Below are positions 54,012 through 64,000 of a stretch of 64,000 nucleotides of DNA, piece by piece. Below the pieces are notes generated by a model. It saw only the letters and a program-made list of their open reading frames with translations, had not been told where the DNA came from and made no database searches. The position numbers and the translations under genes are program-made. The stretch's first letter is position 1, and each line of letters begins with the position of its first letter. Origin of the DNA: Wolfiporia cocos (Eukaryota > Basidiomycota > Agaricomycetes > Polyporales > Phaeolaceae); contig JACCLO010000006.1 of NCBI GenBank assembly GCA_029448655.1, forward strand, positions 2,418,001-2,482,000. Direction: 5' to 3'.

Positions 54012-57006
54012 TCATGCCTGTAAGCAGTGTCAGTGAGATGTGACTCACAAATTATCATATAACGCACCAGATAGTTGTAGGACTTCTTATCTTCGCAACG
54101 CTCGAGGTATTCACGCTGGGAAACAGCAAAGATGAATGGGTTGTAAGCAGCTGCAGCGAGCGGCATACCTCAATGAGACCTTCAATACGCTGTTTGATTG
54201 TATTTGGATCGGGATGGAAGCGATTTCCCAGCTGTTGTACGACTGAACTGACGAGTGCTTGATGCGTCATGTGCTTCCTATCCTTCATGATCCGTACAAT
54301 GCACGCCTTGAAATGAACGGATGAGTTGAGGATCCCAGCTCAGAGCTGCCAACATACCTCAATCTGGTATTTCCGATCCTCATCAATGCGATCTTGCGTT
54401 TCCTTCCTTTCCTCCATACTCTCCACGCGGTTCGAAACCGTGCTGATCTTAATCTTCTGCAGTGGCGCAGAGAAGTCTGCGTTGAATGAAAACGAGTCGC
54501 CTGGGTTCACTTCACGCCCTGCTGGATGTTTCTTCAATATCTTGTATTTCGCACACGCGAGGGATTGCAGGTTGCGTTGAAGTTCGGCTTCTGGAATGGC
54601 TGTCATGTCTCTGATATACTGCAGCACTCGTTAACAAATTGACTTATAATGTGAGCGTACGGCCTAGCGCACCTCGTAAGTTAGAGAATCGCCCGCCGTC
54701 GCATCTTCAAATAGTAGCAGTATAACCAGGGCAAACGTGGAAACATTCAAATCATGTGTGCGTGAGTTGAACCTCACTCTGACATCCGCGTTGCCCAGCG
54801 ATGGCTGCCATGTCAAGCGCCGTCCAGAGTGTCGGGACAGGTAGAACTGCTCGAATGATTTTGACGATCTAATGAGTTGATCCGGGAAGTTACATGGAGC
54901 AGCTGCATGCGACATTGGCCAGAATGTCGATGTCATGACTGTCACAGTGATGTCCAATTCGGGAGCCTGCGAGGTGGAAAAAATTAGACACTTTCACATG
55001 ATAGAGCATCTGTGCTGTACCGTTGTCTTCGCCAGATGTGCACGGTATGCTTGCATTGTGTCAGCCGACAGTTTCATGTCGTGGAACATACCCTCAAGCT
55101 TCTGTGTGTAGTGAGTTCCACACTCGACTTTGAGCTTCGCCAACATGCTCCGTTCAGCGTCGTCCGATATGGAACGGCCGAGCAAGAGTCTCTTCGCGAG
55201 ATGATTCTTGTAGTACCGCTCGAAGATATCCTTGTCTGTGATGTACCTGAACACAACGATTGTCTTGTCCAGAATGATGTCAACTTCTTCCTCAGATTTC
55301 TATGATTGGTTAGAAAAAGAAAGGTACTTCGGTGAGCTGATTGCCGACTCACTCCTTTCAATCCCTTCTTCAGGTTATCATCAATGAACAATGATATAAA
55401 CTCCGGAGCCTTCTGATTTAGATTGATAAAGGTCTCAAATGCCTGAAGGCCACCGTCGTCTTAGACTATAATTTCAAACAGCGCCACTCTCCGTACCTCA
55501 GTCATGCTCGATTCAATCTCTCTATCTTTCTGGAATGCCACATCCAGGAACGTGTTAAATCTGTCCTTCAAATCGAGCACGTCTTGGACCCACTTAAGGG
55601 CATACGAAAGTGTTTGTGAGCCGGTGTTGGGAGCACGAGCTTTGCCCTTGCGTTTCGCTTGGGCGCTTACATCCATCTCGTCCGCTGGCTGTCCTTCTAG
55701 CTCGCCAGAAGAAGTTGTACTAGCCAAGTTGGTATCTTTGCCTCTTCGTAGGATCGACTCGCGCAGTGCCCTCTTGAGAGTGGGAATGCCTTCGTTAACC
55801 ATGGCAAACAGGCGATAAAGGCGGCGTAGATCATCTACTTTGTGCAAGTCGATCATGGCCTCCAAACCTGAGTTTGGTTTGGACAGAATCGCCGAAAGGT
55901 GTGGACGGAGAAGAGCGTCCTCCAGGATACGCCGAAGTAGAGGGTGAGTCGAAGAATGCAGATAATGATTAACTCGAGATTCCTCTTGCTCGAATCGGCC
56001 TTCCACCTAGTTAATGTCAGCTTTCTGTTGAAAAGATCTGTGGAGGAACGGACCCTCGCGAGAAATGTTGACGCATCGCAGGTCTCGAGAAGGCGAACAC
56101 CCTCCGCATTGTAGAAGACTCCACTTTCGCGTAAAACCTCCGGCTCAACGGAAACCTTGTAGACGTTGTCTCCTTCGTTGTCATCCAGCTGCGACAGCAC
56201 GTCCACACAGCCCCTTACTGCGGAACGATTGATCACATACCCCTCGCGTTCTGTCTGTAGTTGGACGAGGATAGCCGAGATGATTGGAGTACGGATGTCT
56301 GTGCGCAATATGTGCTCGGTGAACAGCATAACACCAGCATCCCAGATCTTTGGTACTTGAGCGCTCTTCTCGTTGACTTTGTCCTATAAAGAGTCGTATA
56401 TGCGGCTCTACGCTCTTGAGGAGAAATTAGACGCACCATGTACTTGAGCACATCACTAATCTTCGACAGGCCAGAAGTATGATCATCCCAGACTTTACGC
56501 AGGGCTTTCAAGAGTGTTTCCCCCGCAGAGGCTCGCTGAGTTAGGTCATCTTCTCTTCCATTGGGAAACGTAGGGAAGAGGACCCGTTCGGTAAGCTTGT
56601 TGAGATGTTTCACAATGAGATCCTTGGTTCCGTTGTGTAACTTCGCGCCTTGCTTGTAGAGCACCATATTGTACGCATAGCGATGGTTCTCTTCATACGA
56701 GAGTTTCATCGCATTGTGATTCTGAATTTCAACAATATTATGCGACAGCTTCTGCCATATCTCATCGATGGAAATGTCTGGTCCGTGCTGAAGTGGCCTT
56801 CAATCAATGAGCACATATGAGACGACACGGCAAGCAAGGCATACCCTTCTTGCGGGCCTCTGTCGCAATGTCAGTGGGGTCGCATACAGGATAGACATGG
56901 GCCTCTTACAATCTGTACTTTGCTACGCCCGCGCGCTATCCCGTAATATTAAGATTGTTGTGCGCCATGCGTATAAACGGTGAACACAGCACGTACGTGC
57001 TGCCAT
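54012..57006 (-). CDS. CUL3: Cullin-3, scaffold of a BTB-CUL3-RBX1 ubiquitin ligase
   Basis: Thirteen exons (56997-57006, 56910-56935, 56845-56859, 56437-56787, 56054-56383, 55497-56006, 55353-55442, 55021-55299, 54673-54966, 54358-54618, 54169-54306, 54068-54115, 54012-54017) give 785 residues. The N-terminus [17 protein letters not shown] and the first cullin repeat ([19 protein letters not shown]) are those of CUL3, which binds BTB adaptors. The cullin-homology part contains [20 protein letters not shown] and [20 protein letters not shown]. The C-terminal winged-helix domain has the NEDD8 site region ([18 protein letters not shown]) and the standard ending KSYNYLA. The first coding exon is only 10 nt and the last only 6 nt (Ala plus stop). 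Both were accepted because they give the family's exact termini with canonical splice sites. Confidence 0.93.
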
Positions 57007-57547
57007 CTTGTCTCAACCTGATTGGCATCAAATACGTCCCTGATCTCGCAATGGCTGTGACTGAAACAAAGAATAGTTGACGGTTGCACCGGAAGAAGTC
57101 AGTCTGTGGTCCTGTCCAGATGAGTATGTCTCAAACAAGTCAGGGTCCTATAGGCTTTAGGTTCGGGCGTCTGCTTATTACGTATTACATATATAGTGTG
57201 TGTTTCCTCCTGGCTCGGATCGCGTACTGGCGCGGGCCCTGTTGAAAGTCAGGCCTTCTAGGTCGTCCTTTTCGCCGGTGAACAGAGTTCATTGACAAAA
57301 CCGATCGCCAACGCTGACACTCCCGTAATCCGTTGCAGCGCCAGCTCGGGATCTTCGGTAGATCTGCCGTTTCGTTGTTCCCAGTAAGTTGCCAATTTGC
57401 GGAGCAGCTTGCTCAATATCTGGGTGCTCATTGGTACATTGTTATGCGCAGTCGATACATATATCAATCTCTTCCGGTACATCACGCCCGCGCGTGCGGC
57501 CGGAATCCGTTGTTGCCTTCGTTTGCCCATCGGCTACACTCAAATCG
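57007..57547. other. Divergent intergenic region (shared promoter of CUL3 and the mitochondrial gene)
   Basis: About 540 bases separate the two start codons, so regulatory signals for both genes should lie here. A minus-strand open frame of 90 codons (57258-57530) has no family resemblance and is not called. Confidence 0.5.
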
Positions 57548-59309
57548 ATGATTGGCATGCACAAACGAGCAGTTCTCGCCCTACAGAGATCGTGCAATGC
57601 GCGACTTATGTCAAATGGGGCGCACCAACCGTTGTATCCCCCAAAAGTCAGGGGTGAGCGCCATACGCGTCGGATGCCATTTCGACTTCACGAACCGTGT
57701 TCTGTCAGCGTTTCCATTTGCCTTGTCGAAGGATGAAGCCATCAATAGGCTTGCCGTCGTGATGTCCATACGTTGCTGGGGACGGGACTTTCTGGGATCT
57801 GTCTGCACACGATACTTCCCAAGCTTGGGGGCTAAACCCATACAGCCCACCCGCATCCAGGCGGTGTATCTTCCCGTGTGGATTGTGGACGCCCTATTGA
57901 CTGCTAAGGCAGAGGGACCTAACCTTCACAAGGGCTATCGATCGCAGGTACTTCATGCAACAATTGATCAGGATGATCGTCGCGAATTGATAAGTGAACC
58001 AGCGGAGGGAGGCTTATTTGCAGGGGTGGTATGTGTGTTCACGCGTGGGATCCTCGGAGTGATGACATACGTCCTGCAGCTATATGCCAGGTACGGCTCT
58101 TGCCCACATACCGCAGTTGAAGAGAGTAATTATGCGCTCTCTGGTATCTGTCAGGCTTTGTCCACGAACCACTGTCCCGCCTATCCTTCGCTACGGCGGC
58201 GGTTGAGCAGTATGATACCATCCGGTTCACGGAGGACCTCCTCACTCAACGCGGCACGGACATCCACTGTTTGCCTTATACGCTCACACCGTTTTCTCTC
58301 GTCGAAATGGCGAAAACCATAAGACAAGATCAAGACATAGGCTCAGACATACACTTCGTGCCAAAATCAGTCCAAGAAATCATGGTTAGTGTTCCCTTTC
58401 TAGTATGTGCTCTCCGCTGATACACTACTAGATCGCAGCATACCCCGTGCTCGTCCCTATATATCTCGCGCAGTACGAGGCTTGGACAGTCGATCCAGAT
58501 GATCGTACAACCATTACGGTGGCGCTCGAGGCACATCAGAAAAATGTAAGGTCGTCCCTCTTGCGCAACATGATATATGGTCTGTTGGACACAATGCGCG
58601 TACCATCATATCACACATGAATTGTTCTCAGCCGTTTATTTACTTGACCCACAATCACAGGGCCGAATCATCGGGGAAGATAATGACAAACAAATAGGGG
58701 AGAACATGCTCAAACACCAGCCCCCGGATTCCGTTCCCGCAATCTTCGTGAACTTCATCAAACGTCTCTCCCCGAGCGAGTTCTTCGCGAATCCACCGGG
58801 AAATGTCCATTCCTTCGTCCCCAAGCAAGAACCGCCTGTCATGGAGCATGTAACGATAGCCACTGCCCTGCAGGGTTACCTGAACAGCGTCGCAGCCAAG
58901 AAGGGCGCGCTGGAGGACTACTATGCAAAGTATTTCCTGTATGGCGAGAACAATGTTGACTGGGAAGATATGCGCATCCGGGAGTACTCCAGCAGTGATA
59001 TGTCGAACACCAGGAACTGGCAGATCTTGATGCAGCTTCTTGATATGGAAAGGACAAGAACGGAGGATGTACGTTCGCCGCGCTCAACGCATGCAGCGGT
59101 AGCTAATATCTGAAACTACACAGCTCGAGGATCTTGCACAAAGCGTGTCTGAAGCGGAAGATAGCAAGGAAGAGGAAGAAGATGAGAGCCGTAGTCTGTT
59201 CCGCCACAGGGCGGAACAAACCAGGAAGAAGTCTAAGATGTTGGAGGAGATGGTGGCACGGAGCAAACCCGAGTGGCTAAAGAAGTGGGAACGCTCCCGA
59301 CGGCAATAG
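57548..59309 (+). CDS. Probable mitochondrial conserved fungal protein of unknown function
   Basis: Eight exons (57548-57653, 57709-57947, 58003-58028, 58080-58090, 58155-58384, 58432-58545, 58661-59068, 59124-59309) give 439 residues. The N-terminus (MIGMHKRAVLALQRSCNARL) is basic and free of acidic residues, as in mitochondrial targeting peptides. The core follows a pattern of conserved fungal proteins: PFALSKDEAINRL, IQPTRIQAVYLPVWIVDA, YMPGFVHEPLSRLSF, LPYTLTPFSL and AYPVLVPIYLAQYE. The C-terminal third is highly charged and ends in an acidic coiled-coil-like helix (SEAEDSKEEEEDESRS) and a basic RSKPEWLKKWERSRRQ. I know of no assigned function. The fourth exon is only 11 nt, and the frame and the conserved YMPGF motif depend on it. 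The sixth intron, at 115 nt, is longer than the rest. Confidence 0.78.
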
Positions 59310-59704
59310 CTACGATGTTATATGAAACGGTTGCATACCACCGCGCTCGCATCTGTGACACATCTATATACACAGAGAGCATGCAACTGCGCAACTGTAC
59401 CGACATCCGCGCGAGCAGCAAACAGTGGGCGCGAGCGTGGCGACCGACATAGAAACAAAATTTAGTACCGACAAACTGCGACGAAGTGACTACTGCAAGC
59501 GAAAACAAAAAAAGTGCGACAAAGTACAAGAAGGTGCAGGGTCTCGAAAGGTCCGTCCGTGAGCTGTGGTGGTGAAAAATACTACTAGGGTAAAGACAGG
59601 CAATGCGTAATGGTCTGTTGCGCGGCGCGCGTACGACGGGAGTCGTTTATATTAGTACGAAGTCCATGTCCCAACCCAATCGCGACAAGGCCGCGATCGG
59701 GAGC
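59310..59704. other. Convergent intergenic region, nothing recognised
   Basis: About 395 bases between the stop codons of two converging genes. No coding or repeated sequence was recognised. Confidence 0.5.
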
Positions 59705-62011
59705 TCAGCTTAAAACGAGGCTGAGCATCAGCGCGCAGATGCTGAACAGCACCGCGCGGAGAGATACGCGCACTGCGTCCGCGCTGCTCGACCAGCCCGG
59801 GGGTTCGCCGAGCGTGATCGACGGCTGCGACGCCGTCGACACAGATGTACTCACCGTCCCGGATTCAGTGACGACGAACGTGAACAGCGTGGGCGGCGGG
59901 TCGAGTGTCGGAATTGCGGTCGCGTTCACGGACACGCCGCCCAGGACCGGCGAGTACGAGCTCGTCGCAAGCCCGGACGAGACGATGAGCCCCGGCGGCG
60001 CCGTTACAGACGTATTGAAGATGTACGGAGGTGTAGTGTATGTCGGCGTTGGGAGCAGCGAGTTCGGGATCGTTGCGTCCACTGTGGCAGACACGGATGA
60101 GAAGTACGCGCTCACCACGCTTGGGGACTGCACGGGCGCAGAGGCATTCCTGAGTGGGTATAAACCAATCATAGGGGCTTCTTTTGCGTCGATTCCCAGG
60201 CTACATCCGCGGAGTTGGTTCTCAGACACTTGATCTTCACCTTGTTTGCTTACCTGAATATAGAGTACACAGTTTGCAGGAAAGGCGTGCCTGTGCGAGG
60301 GATCATTCATCATACAACAAAATCATTGAATTGGAATGCACTCACCCAATTGCCAGTCAATCCCATCAGAGCTAGGAGAGAGGGCTGCAGGCCACGTCAA
60401 GCACAGGAATGAGTCTTCAGCCGTGGGGCCGATGAGATAGTCCGTTGGTTGCATCGTGTAGTTTGTGCCTCTGCATCCAAGTAAGCCTTTGCCGCCGTAA
60501 AGGTATAGAAGACAACTCCCATACCCAAAGCTAAATCCTAGAGTTACACTCGTATCACAAGGCATGGCCCATTGACCATCTAGGTTCACATCACAATCAG
60601 GCGTCAAATCTACATATCTGAACTTTACATACCCTCGTCAATAAGCCGTGCCCCGTCGATCGCGTCGAATATCCTTTTGACCTAGCAAATACTATTGAAG
60701 TCGCTCCGCAGGTAAAGATGACATCACCAACTAACATCCTGGTAAGGGCCGTAGATACCGGAAGTACCCCTGCGCACACGTCATCATTGATTATCTAAAT
60801 CTGCGGACACGGAAACTCACACATCCAGCAATGCCAGTGAATGGTTAGATGCAGCCTGTGGATACGTTGGGAGCGGTGTGATACCCGACCCGTTGACCTG
60901 CCAAGGGTAAGCTGTAAATTGTATTAAGGAAGACGCGGCCTTACATAGATCTGCGAGAGCTCGATGGCCCACTGCAGGTAGCTAGCCGTGGTGCCGTTTG
61001 TGCCGTTGAACGGAGCGAAGGGGTTAACTTCGTTCCACTCGATGAGGCTTCTGTTCGTTACAACCGTCGCGTCGATTGCACCTGTCGGCTGTTGAATGCG
61101 GAACGTGACAATTCAAATCAATGAGAATAATCACCTAGCGTGAGGCTTCCGGTAGTGTTCGGCTCAAGGCTCAAGCCGAAGAGCGGGTAGTCGAGTTGCC
61201 CGTTCTGCGCCATGGTTGCAAATATAGGCGTTGCTGCGGCACAGTCGGCGTTAAGTCAGAATATACGTGGAGGGTGCTCACCATTGGCAATCGTGCTGTA
61301 TATCGTAGACAGACGCGGAAGCCCGAGGCCAAGGATACCGCTAATCTCATCGCTGAATGTCACGTTAGATGAATTCATCAAACCTACCATCGATTGACAT
61401 TAGTAAGTAACGTGGACGACCTGATGTATGAGTTCGTCTTACCAAATGCCTGCTGGGGTACCGTCAAGTTGTTCATGATCACAGTTTCGCGTGCGATGAA
61501 GCCTGATGCAGCTGCGGACCCACACGTCAGGTCCCGGTCTGCGCATCATCATGGGAAGAGCACGCACTCGTCGTGTCCAGGAAGCTGACATTGAACAGAG
61601 TCTGGTTGTCGTTCACAGATTGGAAGGTCGAGCTCTGGTAACCGAGTTGGTACCGCGGAACCGCACTACAGGTGCTGGTGGTACAGGCCGACGAGAGAAG
61701 CCAGAAGTCAGACGAGCCTGTATCGAGCGCGACGCGGAAGCTCATATTGCCAAGCGAGACGATGGTGTAGTAAGTCCTGCCCGCGTCTGTTATACCACGG
61801 ACAGCAAGAGAAGGCGGTCTTGGACGCACTGCTTGTCCGTCGACAATTCGACAGCCATGATCGTCGCCTTGCTCATCGTTTTGTCCGTGCTATTCGAGAT
61901 GCTTTCCAGGTACTGCCGGACGCCGAGGGCTTCGAACGAGCCTGGCCGGGGCGCAGAGAGGGCCAAGCAGCCATTGAGCACGAGCAAGGCCAGGAGGAGG
62001 AAGGAGGGCAT
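59705..62011 (-). CDS. Pepsin-like aspartic protease, secreted and GPI-anchored (possible one-base frameshift)
   Basis: Thirteen exons run from 62011 to 59705: 61568-62011, 61443-61511, 61282-61383, 61135-61233, 60945-61081, 60821-60897, 60734-60767, 60633-60681, 60525-60579, 60346-60470, 60254-60290 and 59705-60200 are resolved. It begins with a signal peptide (MPSFLLLALLVLNGCLALSA). The first catalytic motif is LDTGSSDFW; the second is LLDVGTSGIYGP, with Val in place of the usual Thr after Asp. The family ending SSDGIDWQLGTPFLQTVYSI and the MIGLYPL strand follow. A Ser/Thr/Pro-rich stalk and a hydrophobic tail (LFSICALMLSLVL) suggest GPI anchoring, as in yapsins. In the propeptide, AVEL is followed one frame away by VDGQAVRPRPPSLAVRG. 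One missing base near 61844 would join them and makes all later phases agree (574 residues). Confidence 0.85.
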
Positions 62012-62310
62012 ATTTAGAGAGGGAGGATGTTACCAGGCCTGCGGCATCGAACAAGTGCGGTGAGAAAGAAATAGAAGCGCAGCTTGGGGGGAAGTATGAA
62101 ATGAGTGTTGAGCGCGTCAAGCTGCGCGCACTGGCCGTCGTCACGCGCCAAGTTCCCTACGGAGTCACGGTCACGAGAGTCACGCAGCACGTGAGCGTGA
62201 AGAATATTGGCCGCCACAGCTAAGGAAAGACTCGACTGAGTCCGGCAGCCGACTTTACTCTTTCCAGCCAGGTCCATCGCCAACGAAGTCTTCGACCACG
62301 GAGGACCGAA

Positions 62311-64000
62311 ATGGAGCAGGATATGAACCAGCTGGTCCAGGCGATTGCCATCGCCTCCGATCCCACACAAGGTCCACTGCACCAACAAGCCCTAGAGTAC
62401 CTCTCTACAATCCAACAAAATGCAGCCAGTACATGGCGTCTTGCGCTTGCTCTGTTCGTAGAAACTGGTCCGAATGGCGCTAGAAAATACCCAGCACAAG
62501 TGCGCTTCTTTGCTCTCCGCGTGCTAGACGAGTATCTGGATAACCGGTACGTGCCTCGAGGCTATCGTGTGCCGGTTTTCTTCACATCATAGACGATTGT
62601 ACCTCGCAGGTTTGACCCATTAGACGACGAATCCTTCCAGACTTTGCACCAAGCTGTCATCTCGTATATACGATCTGAATATTTGTATGGTTCAGCGGAG
62701 GCGGATGCTGCATGTACGTTATCCCGTTGAGGCATACGTCCGCTGTTCATAGCATCCTCAACGTTTCACAGTCCTCCGCAACAAGTTCTCGCACACGCTG
62801 ACGCTGCTATTCCTCTGCACATACACTGACCGATGGCCGACATTCTTCTCTGACCTATTCGCGCTGATCCGCCCCGCAGAGTCAACCTCTCAGTCCACCT
62901 TCAACCATCATGTCTCCCTGCTGTTCTTCCACATCGTCCTTGAGATATCGGGAGAAGTTGCGGACCAGCTGATCAAGGCTGCGCGCACGTTCAGCGCGCT
63001 GCGACAGTTGCGTGACGCACGCGTACGCGATGCCGTGCGGGACCGCGACGCGGCGCACATCAACGAGGCCGTGCTGACTATTGTGGCCGATGCCTCTGAC
63101 CGCATGACGCGCTTACGTGGGGGCAATCTCGTCCCGTCCTCAGAAAGGGATCTGGACGGGCCCGTGGAAGTGGTTGACTGGGGCGTACGGACGTTCGCGT
63201 CTTATGTGGGTGAGTGGCGAGCCTGTATAAGACCATCACCCAGCATAACGCTGCATCCCTCTAGGCTGGATTGACATCAATCTTACTGTCACCCCTATCA
63301 CCATTCCGCTTCTGTTTAGCTTATTGTCTGATCCCTCGCTTGCGATCCGCCTCGCCACTTCGACGGCAATTTCGAGGATCCTGGCAAAGGGGCTGAAAGA
63401 GCCTAGAGACAAGGTGCAGCTCATCAAAGTCCTGTCACTTGGTCAAGTATTGGATGCTTTGGAAGCTAAAACACGCGTTGAGCAAGCCGCGCGTGGCGAA
63501 GACGTCGACGAAGGCGAGGAGTCCTATCGAGAGTCCCTCGGGCGCCTGCTCAACATGCTTGGACTTGAGCTAAGCAAGCTTGTTGATGTGCGTCAATGCC
63601 AACAATCATTACTCTGAAGCAGGCCTTTGATACTTGCGCAGGAATGCACAATCGACGAAGTTCGCTCAGAAGCGCTACAGCTACAGCAACAAATCCTGCC
63701 TATTCTGCTGCGCTTCATGGGGGATGAGTACGACGATACCTGCTCTACTGTATTCCCCTTCCTCCAAGCCGTTCTGGGAAACGTGAGTCGATGCCCACTC
63801 GTATCTTCATGGGAGCTGACAACGCAATTCAGTACAAGCGCTCGCGCAAAACATCACTAGAGCCATTAGACGAGTCGAAGCGCACCTTCCTTACGTCTCT
63901 GCTTCGCGTGATCCTCGAGAAGCTGAAATGGGCGGAAGACGATAATCCAGAAGACATGGATGAAGATGACAAAGCCGTTTTTGAAGACCTTCGCAAGGTC
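62311..64000 (+). CDS. LOS1: Exportin-T (tRNA export karyopherin), N-terminal part
   Basis: Six exons are visible (62311-62546, 62610-62713, 62772-63209, 63265-63587, 63642-63782, 63833 to the window end) and the frame is open at base 64000, so about 470 residues are seen. The N-terminus MEQDMNQLVQAIAIASDP, the KYPAQVRFFALRVLDEYL helix and SHTLTLLFLCTYTDRWPTFF match the importin-beta-like N-terminal repeats of exportin-T/Los1, which carries mature tRNAs out of the nucleus with Ran-GTP. Further HEAT-like helices follow (TFNHHVSLLFFHIVLEISGE, WIDINLTVTPITIPLLFSLL). All splice phases agree. It is transcribed divergently from the protease gene 300 bp away. The C-terminal half is outside the window. 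Confidence 0.9.

Noticed and set aside
57258..57530. 90-codon minus frame between CUL3 and the mitochondrial gene
   Set aside because: No family resemblance, and it occupies the shared promoter region of two well-supported genes.
61506..62063. 185-codon plus-strand frame overlapping the protease 5' region
   Set aside because: Antisense to the signal peptide, propeptide and first catalytic motif of the protease, with Arg-rich shadow composition.
1..64000. CRISPR arrays, bacterial operons or integrated virus
   Set aside because: No spaced identical repeats, no prokaryotic gene arrangement and no viral replication or capsid genes were seen.

Overview
The window reads as nuclear DNA of a basidiomycete fungus, most likely an agaricomycete. 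Genes are split by many short introns (mostly 45-70 nt, GT-AG, a few GC-AG). Several families typical of mushroom-forming fungi are present: a fungal alpha-type protein kinase, DUF6534 membrane proteins, a basidiomycete-style P450, a GMC oxidoreductase and a GPI-anchored pepsin-like protease. All exon joins given here were read by eye from splice signals, reading frame and family resemblance, so they are models. No database search was run.

Layout. 1-3.6 kb: the 3' end of an alpha-kinase gene (+) and a RanBP2-type zinc-finger protein (-). 4.8-6.1 kb: a small secreted, probably GPI-anchored protein (+). 6.7-12.4 kb: three tandem NADPH-dependent MDR reductases (PTGR/alkenal-reductase type) with identical intron positions. 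13.5-18.8 kb: a large CAF120-like PH-domain protein. 19.3-20.6 kb: a Ca3427-like periplasmic-binding-fold protein. 20.6-32.4 kb: an accessory, decaying block. It holds a DUF6534 pseudogene, two adjacent inverted-repeat transposable elements each with a perfect 9-bp target-site duplication, a polyketide-synthase SAT-domain remnant, a P450 with one in-frame stop, and a broken inverted partial copy of the RasGAP gene that follows.

32.9-43.5 kb returns to conserved genes: a Gap1-type RasGAP (+), a Gln-rich protein (-), a TA-flanked MITE, a probable membrane protein (-) and an F-box protein (+). 43.7-46.5 kb is a GMC oxidoreductase (-), 48.1-50.2 kb a second DUF6534 gene with very small exons (+), 51.5-53.2 kb an ER-luminal DnaJ protein ending in KDEL (+), 54.0-57.0 kb a cullin-3 (-), 57.5-59.3 kb a mitochondrial protein (+), 59.7-62.0 kb a pepsin-like protease (-), and 62.3 kb to the end the 5' part of exportin-T (+).

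Housekeeping genes (RasGAP, CAF120, CUL3, SCJ1-like DnaJ, XPOT) flank the accessory islands. Several accessory genes carry exactly one small lesion (one stop, one missing base, or one duplicated TG) in an otherwise intact, correctly phased gene. This could be recent decay or base-level errors in the assembly; the sequence alone cannot separate the two.
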